A stretch of DNA of 18,624 bases, from NCBI GenBank assembly GCA_045640265.1, contig JAZUES010000130.1:1-18624 (forward strand). Direction: 5' to 3'. Below the pieces are notes generated by a model, which saw only the letters and a list, made by a program, of their open reading frames with translations, was not told where the DNA came from and did not search any database. The translations under genes were made by a program, and so were the position numbers. The DNA comes from Solibacillus sp045640265. Its GTDB lineage: Bacteria; Bacillota; Bacilli; Bacillales_A; Planococcaceae. Positions 13,024 through 18,624 of the stretch are shown here, one piece after another. Each line of letters begins with the position of its first letter. Position 1 is the first letter of the stretch.

Positions 13024-15606
13024 ATGAGCAAAGTAAGAGTTCATGAATATGCGAAAAAGGTAAATAAAACGAGTAAAGAAGTTATTGAGCAGTTAGCTAA
13101 AATTGATCTGCCTGTGAAAAATCATATGGCGGTTATTGATGAGCAAGCTGTTTCAAAACTTGATTCTGTCTTTAAGCTAGCAAAAGAACCAACGCAAGCA
13201 GCCAAAAAACCTCCTGTAAATTCACCTGTAAAAACTGCCAATGTAACACACAAAGAGCAGTCTGCAGTTAAACAGAATGATCAAAAACAGGTGGATCAAC
13301 AATCTGCTTCAATTAATCAGCAACCGAGAAAAACAAATAATGCCTCAGGGCAATCACAATCGCAGCAAGGCGAAAAACATAAGAATGAAAAAGGTAACCA
13401 AAATCGAAATATGACTCAAAATACTAATAACAACCGCAATGGCGGTAATACAACAAGTAACAACAGTAATAATAACAGCAGTAAAGGCAGCAGCACATCA
13501 AACAGCAATAACAGAGGCGGCAGCACACCAAACAGTAATAACAGAGGCAGCAGCACACCAAATAGTAATAACAGAGGCAGCAGCACACCAAATAGCAATA
13601 ACAGAGGTAGCAGCACACAGAATAGTAATAACAGAGGCGGCAGCACACCAAACAGCAATAACAGAGGCAGCAGCACACCAAACAGTAATAACAGAGGCGG
13701 CAACGCACAAAACAGCAATAACAGAGGCGGCAACGCACAAAATAACAAGGGCGGATACCAACAACGTCGTAAACCAGGTATTAATGGTGGTAAACGTCGT
13801 ACGCACCGTCCAGCACCACAACCAGTAGTTCAAAAAGAATTACCAGAAAAAATTACTTTCTATGAAAGTTTATCAGTTGCAGAACTTGCGAAGAAATTAT
13901 ACCGCGAGCCATCTGAAATTATCAAAAAGTTATTCATGCTTGGTGTAATGGCAACAATTAACCAAGAGCTTGATAAGGATGCAATTGAATTAATTTGTGC
14001 AGACTATGGTGTAGAAGTAGAAGAAGAAATTCGTATCGACAAAACAGATTTAGATACGTACTTCGATGATTCAATCGTAGAAGTGGATGAAAATGCTTTA
14101 GAAGAGCGTCCACCAGTTGTAACAATTATGGGTCACGTTGACCATGGTAAAACAACATTACTTGATTCAATTCGTAACACAAAAGTAACTGCTGGCGAAG
14201 CAGGCGGTATCACGCAACATATTGGTGCTTACCAAGTTTCTGAAGGCGATAAAAAAATCACGTTCTTAGATACACCAGGACACGCAGCCTTCACAACAAT
14301 GCGTGCGCGCGGTGCATCTGTAACAGATATCGCAATTATCGTTGTAGCAGCTGATGACGGTGTAATGCCTCAAACAGTAGAAGCGATTAACCACGCAAAA
14401 GCAGCAGAAGTACCAATTATCGTAGCTGTAAACAAAATGGATAAACCTGCAGCAAACGCAGACCGTGTAATGCAAGAGTTAACTGAGCATGGTTTAGTGC
14501 CAGAATCTTGGGGTGGCGAAACAATCTTCGTTCCAATCTCAGCATTAAAAGGTGAAGGTATCGACACACTATTAGAAATGATTTTACTTGTTTCTGAAGT
14601 AGGCGAATTAAAAGCGAACCCAACTCGTGCAGCAATCGGTTCAGTAATCGAAGCGCAACTTGATAAAGGTCGCGGTGCTGTTGCCACATTATTAGTTCAA
14701 GATGGTACATTACGAATTGGTGATCCAATCGTAGTTGGTCATGCATATGGTCGTGTACGTGCAATGGTAAATGATCTAGGTCGTCGCATTAAAATTGCTG
14801 GTCCATCTACACCAGTAGAAATTACAGGGTTAAATGAAGTACCACAAGCGGGTGACCGTTTCGTAGTATTCCAAGATGAGAAAACAGCTCGTCAAGTTGG
14901 TGAATCTCGTTCAATGACAGCAATTCAAGCACAACGTTCTGAAAAACAACGTATAACACTTGATAACTTATTTGAACAAATGAGCCAAGGTGACGTAAAA
15001 GAATTAAACTTAATCGTAAAAGCTGACGTACAAGGTACTGTGGAAGCAATGGCTTCATCATTAATGAAAATTGATGTAGAAGGCGTTAACGTAAAAATCA
15101 TCCACACAGGTGCTGGTGCAATCACTGAATCAGATATCTCACTTGCAGCAGCTTCAAATGCCATCGTAATCGGCTTCAACGTTCGTCCAGATACAAATGC
15201 GAAACGTGCAGCAGATGAAGAAGGCGTAGATATTCGTTTACACCGTATCATTTACAAAGTAATCGAAGAAATCGAATCAGCGATGAAAGGGATGCTTGAT
15301 CCAGAATTCGAAGAAAAAATCGTTGGTCAAGCAGAAGTTCGTCAAACAATCAAAGTATCAAAAGTTGGTACAATTGCAGGTTCTTACGTTACCGAAGGGA
15401 AAATCGTTCGTGACGCAGGCGTACGTGTTATCCGTGAAAACGTTGTTATTTTCGAAGGCGAGTTAGACTCATTAAAACGCTTCAAAGATGATGCAAAAGA
15501 AGTAGCAAAAGGTTATGAGTGTGGTATTACAGTTAAAAATTACAACGACATTCAAGAAGGCGACGTTATTGAAGCCTTCGTAATGGAAGAAATCGTACGT
15601 AAATAA
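13024..15606 (+). CDS. infB: Translation initiation factor IF-2 with Asn-rich decapeptide repeats
   Basis: GTPase that brings initiator fMet-tRNA to the 30S subunit and promotes subunit joining. The 860-residue product has an N-terminal IF2 assembly domain (MSKVRVHEYAKKVNKTSKEV) and a long polar linker (about residues 55-250). A second IF2_N module (ITFYESLSVAELAKKLYREP onward) follows, then the G domain with GHVDHGKT (370-377), DTPGH (416-420), NKMD (470-473) and SAL (506-508), and finally domains II-IV. Start ATG has GGGGGTG 5 nt upstream. The linker carries eight tandem NSNNRG(G/S)(S/N)(T/A)(P/Q) units, listed separately. Arg in these units is encoded AGA, whereas the flanking Arg residues in QQRRK and GKRRTHR use CGT, suggesting local expansion of a seed. 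Catalytic motifs are all intact. Confidence 0.97.
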   Translation: MSKVRVHEYAKKVNKTSKEVIEQLAKIDLPVKNHMAVIDEQAVSKLDSVFKLAKEPTQAAKKPPVNSPVKTANVTHKEQSAVKQNDQKQVDQQSASINQQPRKTNNASGQSQSQQGEKHKNEKGNQNRNMTQNTNNNRNGGNTTSNNSNNNSSKGSSTSNSNNRGGSTPNSNNRGSSTPNSNNRGSSTPNSNNRGSSTQNSNNRGGSTPNSNNRGSSTPNSNNRGGNAQNSNNRGGNAQNNKGGYQQRRKPGINGGKRRTHRPAPQPVVQKELPEKITFYESLSVAELAKKLYREPSEIIKKLFMLGVMATINQELDKDAIELICADYGVEVEEEIRIDKTDLDTYFDDSIVEVDENALEERPPVVTIMGHVDHGKTTLLDSIRNTKVTAGEAGGITQHIGAYQVSEGDKKITFLDTPGHAAFTTMRARGASVTDIAIIVVAADDGVMPQTVEAINHAKAAEVPIIVAVNKMDKPAANADRVMQELTEHGLVPESWGGETIFVPISALKGEGIDTLLEMILLVSEVGELKANPTRAAIGSVIEAQLDKGRGAVATLLVQDGTLRIGDPIVVGHAYGRVRAMVNDLGRRIKIAGPSTPVEITGLNEVPQAGDRFVVFQDEKTARQVGESRSMTAIQAQRSEKQRITLDNLFEQMSQGDVKELNLIVKADVQGTVEAMASSLMKIDVEGVNVKIIHTGAGAITESDISLAAASNAIVIGFNVRPDTNAKRAADEEGVDIRLHRIIYKVIEEIESAMKGMLDPEFEEKIVGQAEVRQTIKVSKVGTIAGSYVTEGKIVRDAGVRVIRENVVIFEGELDSLKRFKDDAKEVAKGYECGITVKNYNDIQEGDVIEAFVMEEIVRK
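13501..13740 (+). repeat. 30-bp tandem repeat (8 units) inside infB
   Basis: Eight consecutive units of exactly 30 bp start at 13501, 13531, 13561, 13591, 13621, 13651, 13681 and 13711. Each contains AATAACAGAGG and differs from its neighbours at only a few positions, except that the last two units end CAACGCACAA instead of CAGCACACCA. Degenerate half-units flank the array (13471-13500, and AATAACAAGGGCGG after 13740). Because the period is a multiple of three, all units encode one decapeptide (NSNNRGGSTP and variants; residues 160-239 of IF2). The array looks like a minisatellite able to change copy number in frame. Confidence 0.95.
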
Positions 15607-15884
15607 TGATTGTATACGCAGAAATTGAATTTATGATTCAGACTGCCCACTCATTAAAGGAAAAGCGCGCTGTTCTTCAACGAATGGTGACGCGCACAAA
15701 ACAAAAGTTCAATGTTTCCGTTGCAGAAATTGATCATCAAAATGTTTGGCAACGTACAAAAATAGCACTTGTTTCAGTCGCTTCTTCTACAGAAGCAGCT
15801 GAACGTGAGCTAATGCATGCCGTCCACTTTTTGCAATCAAATCCACAGTGGGAACAGCTCGAATTTTATCGAGAGTATTTATAA
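15606..15884 (+). CDS. ylxP: DUF503 family protein YlxP
   Basis: 92-residue DUF503 protein. The AHSLKEKRAVLQ motif, the FNVSVAEI-like segment and VWQRT correspond to B. subtilis YlxP. Its function is not established, but its steady place between infB and rbfA suggests a role in ribosome or translation biology. The ATG overlaps the infB stop by one base (TAATG). The nearest purine-rich stretch (GGAAGA) is 15 nt away, so translation probably depends on coupling to infB. No signal peptide or membrane segment. Confidence 0.92.
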   Translation: MIVYAEIEFMIQTAHSLKEKRAVLQRMVTRTKQKFNVSVAEIDHQNVWQRTKIALVSVASSTEAAERELMHAVHFLQSNPQWEQLEFYREYL

Positions 15885-15926
15885 TAGCGCTAAATGGCAA
15901 ATTAGTAGTAAAATGAGGTGACTTTT

Positions 15927-16271
15927 ATGTCTCTACGTTCAAATCGTGTAGCCGAGCAAATGAAAAAAGAGATTACGGATATTATTAGCCGCAAAATTAA
16001 AGACCCACGTGTTGGTTTCGTTACAGTAACAGATGTAGCGGTAACAGGGGATTTACAACAAGCGACAGTGTATATTACATCTTTAGGCAATGATCGTGAG
16101 CGCGCTGAAACATTACAAGCTTTAGAAAAAGCTTCAGGATTCATGCGTTCAGAAATCGGATCACGCATTCGTTTACGCCGTACACCTGAATTACTTTTTG
16201 AATTCGATACAGCAATCGAATACGGAAATAAAATTGATGCATTACTTCGTGGTTTAAACGAAGATAAATAG
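15927..16271 (+). CDS. rbfA: 30S ribosome-binding factor RbfA
   Basis: KH-fold factor needed for late 30S maturation, processing of the 16S rRNA 5' end and cold adaptation. ATG 15927 is chosen rather than the in-frame GTG at 15918, which lies inside the TGAGGTG ribosome binding site. The start then reads MSLRSNRVAEQMKKEI, as in B. subtilis. The 114-residue product shows the family's ISRKIKDPRVGFVTVTDV and SEIGSRIRLRRTPELLFEFD blocks (the latter read in part). It is the last gene of the rimP-nusA-infB operon; a strong terminator follows within 50 nt. Confidence 0.95.
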   Translation: MSLRSNRVAEQMKKEITDIISRKIKDPRVGFVTVTDVAVTGDLQQATVYITSLGNDRERAETLQALEKASGFMRSEIGSRIRLRRTPELLFEFDTAIEYGNKIDALLRGLNEDK

Positions 16272-16300
16272 TTTTCACACGGGACCTTCTGGCGTGAAGT
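16272..16300 (+). other. Weak hairpin between rbfA and its terminator
   Basis: TTCAC (16274-16278) and GTGAA (16294-16298) pair, with one further C-G inside a mismatch. The sequence TGGCGTGAA is shared with the 3' arm of the copy B element (6165-6173), but the rest of that element is not recognisable here. It may be a degenerate relative or coincidence. Confidence 0.25.
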
Positions 16301-16313
16301 ACTAAAAAATGGG

Positions 16314-16352
16314 AGGCAGGAATGTTGTGTAAACAATATTCCTGCCTTTTTC
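16314..16352 (+). terminator. Intrinsic terminator after rbfA
   Basis: AGGCAGGAATGTTGT (16314-16328) pairs with ACAATATTCCTGCCT (16333-16347) over 15 positions with one G-T pair and a GTAA loop. TTTT follows the stem, whose last base is also T. This is a strong Rho-independent terminator that ends the nusA-infB operon before truB. Confidence 0.92.
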
Positions 16353-16418
16353 CATTAAAATCCCGTTGATTTCCGTACAGACGGATGCGTTTTGCGGGCA
16401 AGGAAAAGGAGCAATAAA

Positions 16419-17330
16419 ATGAATGGTATTCTTCCATTATGGAAAGAACGCGGAATGACGAGTCATGACTGTGTATTTAAATTACGAAAGATTTTGATGA
16501 CAAAAAAAGTTGGACATACAGGAACACTTGATCCAGGTGTAGAAGGCGTATTACCAATTTGTATTGGACAAGCGACTCGAATCGCGGAATATTTAACCGA
16601 TGCAGGTAAAACATATGAGGCAGTTGTGTCAATCGGTCGAACAACAACGACTGAAGATGCAGAAGGCGAAACAGTTGCAGAAAATTTGGATTACAAATCA
16701 TTATCGCGTGAGAAAATCCTACAAGCACTTAAGTCTTTAACTGGTGAAATTGAACAAACACCACCCATGTTTTCAGCTGTTAAAGTGAATGGTAAAAAGC
16801 TATATGAATATGCACGTGCAGGTCAAACTGTAGAACGTCCAACACGTAAAATTACAATTTATGAGCTAGAGCTTTTAGATGATGCGGAAGCGTTTGAAGG
16901 ACAAGAAGTAACGTTTTCAATTCGTATTAAATGTTCAAAAGGAACTTACATTCGTACTTTGGCCGTACAAATTGGCGAAGCACTTGGGTTTCCTGCACAT
17001 ATGCACGAATTAGTACGTACAGCTTCAGGAACATTTACAAAAGAAAATTGCTTTACATTAGCTGAGATTGCAGAATTAATGGAAAAAGGCGAGCAAGATA
17101 AGTTTTTATTACCAGTTGAATATGCCCTATCAAATTACCCGTATGTCGAAATTACGCCAGATGTTGAAAAGCAAATTTTCAATGGACAAGTACTACCAAT
17201 GCATACATTATTAAAAGAGCATGATAAAATGGTGTATGGTGTAGACGGGCGAGCATTTGCGGTATATATCGCACATCCGACAAAGATTGGGCAAATGAAG
17301 CCTGATAAAATGTTTCCCGAACTAGATTAG
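16419..17330 (+). CDS. truB: tRNA pseudouridine(55) synthase
   Basis: Makes the universal pseudouridine 55 in the T-loop of tRNAs and also acts as a tRNA folding chaperone. ATG 16419 is chosen over an upstream in-frame TTG (16392) because AAGGAG lies 7 nt before it and MNGILPLWKERGMTSHDCV matches the family start. The 303-residue product has the catalytic motif GHTGTLDP with Asp38, followed by GVLPICIGQATR. Later come the conserved TPPMFSAVKVNGKKLYEYAR region and CSKGTYIRTLAVQIGE (read in part). The C-terminal domain is short, as in Bacillales. It follows a strong terminator, and no convincing promoter was found for it. The stop overlaps the ribF ribosome binding site. Confidence 0.96.
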   Translation: MNGILPLWKERGMTSHDCVFKLRKILMTKKVGHTGTLDPGVEGVLPICIGQATRIAEYLTDAGKTYEAVVSIGRTTTTEDAEGETVAENLDYKSLSREKILQALKSLTGEIEQTPPMFSAVKVNGKKLYEYARAGQTVERPTRKITIYELELLDDAEAFEGQEVTFSIRIKCSKGTYIRTLAVQIGEALGFPAHMHELVRTASGTFTKENCFTLAEIAELMEKGEQDKFLLPVEYALSNYPYVEITPDVEKQIFNGQVLPMHTLLKEHDKMVYGVDGRAFAVYIAHPTKIGQMKPDKMFPELD

Positions 17331-17340
17331 GAGGCAAATT

Positions 17341-18294
17341 ATGAACGTTATTCATTTAAAATATCCGCATCAATTAACGCAAGAAACAAATAAACTTGCC
17401 TATTCATTAGCAGTTGGTTTTTTTGATGGTGTACATAAAGGGCATCAAGCGGTCATTAATTCTGCTAAAGAAAAAGCACAGCAATTAGGTATTCAAAGTG
17501 CAGTGATGACGTTTGATCCGCATCCCTCGATTGTTTTAGGCAGACGCAATGAAAAAGTTTTTTACATTACACCACTTGCACAAAAGTTGGACACATTAGA
17601 AAAGTTAAATATCGATACAGTTTTTGTTGTTAATTTTACATCGGATTTTGCAAAGCTAACACCAGAAGAATTCATCAAACATTTCATTTTAGATTTAAAT
17701 GTAAAGCATGTAACAGCCGGTTTTGATTTTTCTTTTGGTGCATTTGGCAAAGGGAATATGGAAACAATGAAACAGCTATCTAACGGACAATTTGATGTGA
17801 CAGTTGTTGAAAAACAAGAAGATACCGAAGAAAAAATTAGTTCAACACGTATTCGAAACTATTTACAAGATGGTCAAATGGAACAAGTACGTACCTTGTT
17901 AGGACGTGCTTTTGAAGTGCCAGGTATTGTCGTACATGGTGATAAACGAGGACGTACGATGGGCTTTCCTACAGCAAATGTTCAAGCAATGGAAGGATGT
18001 TATATACCAGCAACTGGTGTGTATGCAGTCAAAATTTTAGTGCAAAATGAATGGTATGACGGTGTTTGTAATGTAGGTTATAAACCAACATTTAAAAATC
18101 CAGATCAAAAGCAACTATCGATTGAAGTTCATATTTTAAACTTTGATAAAAATATATACGGTGAAGAAGTCGTTGTTGGTTGGTATAAACGAATTCGTAG
18201 TGAACGAAAATTTGATGGAATAAATGCACTAATCGAACAAATTGAATTAGATAAACAAGAAGCAATTGAATATTTCAACCAGCTATCGTATTAG
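17341..18294 (+). CDS. ribF: Bifunctional riboflavin kinase / FMN adenylyltransferase
   Basis: Phosphorylates riboflavin to FMN and adenylylates FMN to FAD. The N-terminal nucleotidyltransferase domain has VGFFDGVHKGHQ (HxGH at 32-35) and ISSTRIR (166-172). The C-terminal kinase domain (from about residue 185) has GDKRGRTMGFPTAN (200-213) and YDGVCNVGYKPTF. The 317-residue length is standard. ATG has AGGAGG 6 nt upstream, and the first two bases of that motif are the end of the truB TAG, so the two genes are coupled. Known as ribC in B. subtilis. No FMN riboswitch is present in the short gap, as expected for this non-biosynthetic gene. Confidence 0.96.
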   Translation: MNVIHLKYPHQLTQETNKLAYSLAVGFFDGVHKGHQAVINSAKEKAQQLGIQSAVMTFDPHPSIVLGRRNEKVFYITPLAQKLDTLEKLNIDTVFVVNFTSDFAKLTPEEFIKHFILDLNVKHVTAGFDFSFGAFGKGNMETMKQLSNGQFDVTVVEKQEDTEEKISSTRIRNYLQDGQMEQVRTLLGRAFEVPGIVVHGDKRGRTMGFPTANVQAMEGCYIPATGVYAVKILVQNEWYDGVCNVGYKPTFKNPDQKQLSIEVHILNFDKNIYGEEVVVGWYKRIRSERKFDGINALIEQIELDKQEAIEYFNQLSY

Positions 18295-18324
18295 TTGCGA
18301 ATTTGTGCCTTTCTATGGTACTAT
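18295..18324 (+). promoter_or_regulatory. Probable promoter for rpsO
   Basis: TTGCGA (18295-18300), an 18-nt gap and TACTAT (18319-18324), preceded by TGG that supplies an extended -10. The -35 begins directly after the ribF stop. Transcription would start near 18331, giving a leader of about 95 nt that contains the folded region at 18332-18395. Confidence 0.6.
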
Positions 18325-18331
18325 TCATAAG

Positions 18332-18395
18332 TACGAAAATCTCGTATGAACCATAGCTCGGCTTTCCGTAACTCCAGCGTTTGCTGTGCTATTGG
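18332..18395 (+). promoter_or_regulatory. Structured rpsO leader, candidate S15 autoregulatory site
   Basis: A small hairpin TACGA/TCGTA (18332-18346) is followed by a possible three-way junction. The closing stem is CCATAGC (18351-18357) with GCTATTGG (18388-18395, one bulged T). It encloses two short hairpins, CGG-CTTT-CCG (18359-18368) and CAGC-GTTT-GCTG (18375-18386). S15 binds a three-way junction in 16S rRNA and, in several bacteria including Geobacillus, represses its own mRNA through a mimic of that site. The fold and position here fit that class. The pairing is read from the sequence; protein binding is inferred. Confidence 0.6.
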
Positions 18396-18425
18396 GGATA
18401 TATTATTATTAGGAGGTCATTTCAA

Positions 18426-18624
18426 ATGGCAATTACACAACAACGCAAAAACGAAATTATCGCTGAGTACCGCACTCACGAATGCGACACTGGTTCTCCA
18501 GAAGTACAAATCGCTGTATTAACTGCAGAAATCAACGCTTTAAACGCTCACTTAGCTACACACAAAAAGGATTTCCACTCTCAACGTGGTCTTCTTAAAA
18601 TGGTAGGTAAACGTCGTCACTTAT
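18426..18624 (+). CDS. rpsO: 30S ribosomal protein S15, 3'-truncated by the window
   Basis: Primary 16S rRNA-binding protein of the 30S platform. The first 66 residues are present: MAITQQRKNEIIAEYRTHE, the conserved CDTGSPEVQIAVLTAEI stretch with rRNA-contacting residues from Asp21, and HSQRGLLKMVGKRRHL at the edge. The frame runs off the right end, and the complete protein is about 89 residues in this family. Start ATG has TAGGAGG 9 nt upstream. It follows ribF as in B. subtilis, where pnpA comes next. It has its own promoter and structured leader. Confidence 0.97.
   Translation, partial: MAITQQRKNEIIAEYRTHECDTGSPEVQIAVLTAEINALNAHLATHKKDFHSQRGLLKMVGKRRHL

Noticed and set aside
13416..13833. 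Long open frames on both strands over the infB linker
   Set aside because: They result from a 30-bp tandem repeat whose period is a multiple of three, which keeps frames open in parallel. They encode monotonous Leu/Cys or Ala/Thr repeats, with no ribosome binding site and no family resemblance.
1..18624. A mobile element, CRISPR array, defence or biosynthetic system
   Set aside because: Gene order is the conserved Bacillales core, all genes are recognisable housekeeping genes, and the spacers are too short. No transposase, integrase, direct-repeat array with spacers, or foreign-looking gene was seen.

Overview
This window is an AT-rich chromosomal segment of a low-GC Gram-positive bacterium (Firmicutes, Bacillales). 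The gene order uppS-cdsA-dxr-rasP-proS-polC-rimP-nusA-rnpM(ylxR)-ylxQ-infB-ylxP-rbfA-truB-ribF-rpsO is the order known from Bacillus subtilis, and every gene is on the + strand. Protein details such as the Asn-rich IF2 linker, together with the AT-rich codon choice, suggest Planococcaceae (Solibacillus/Lysinibacillus-like) rather than Bacillus itself. That placement is an inference from reading, not a database result.

Layout. Positions 1-6033 hold envelope-precursor and membrane genes ending in proS: uppS (5' end cut by the window), cdsA, dxr, rasP and proS. A strong terminator follows proS. polC (6206-10528) stands alone between that terminator and a promoter-bearing spacer. From about 10568 a sigma-A type promoter with an extended -10 starts the rimP-nusA-rnpM-ylxQ-infB-ylxP-rbfA operon of transcription, translation and ribosome-assembly factors. 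This operon ends at a strong terminator near 16350. truB and ribF follow as a tightly coupled pair. A new promoter and a structured leader then precede rpsO, which is cut at the right edge.

All sixteen known genes read through without frameshift. Their key motifs are present, apart from the short stretches of uppS and rpsO beyond the window edges. No tRNA, rRNA, CRISPR array, insertion sequence, phage gene or defence system was seen. The unusual material is in the spacers and in one linker:
- a roughly 63-nt hairpin element present twice, ahead of dxr and ahead of polC, with compensatory base-pair differences between copies;
- a short basic ORF with an excellent ribosome binding site in the 240-nt spacer before proS;
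- eight units of a 30-bp tandem repeat inside infB, encoding an Asn/Ser/Gly/Arg decapeptide array in IF2;
- a promoter-plus-terminator leader before rimP-nusA that looks like a NusA autoregulation site;
- a three-way-junction leader before rpsO that looks like an S15 autoregulation site.

The first three are the least explained by existing knowledge. The last two probably belong to known classes of control.
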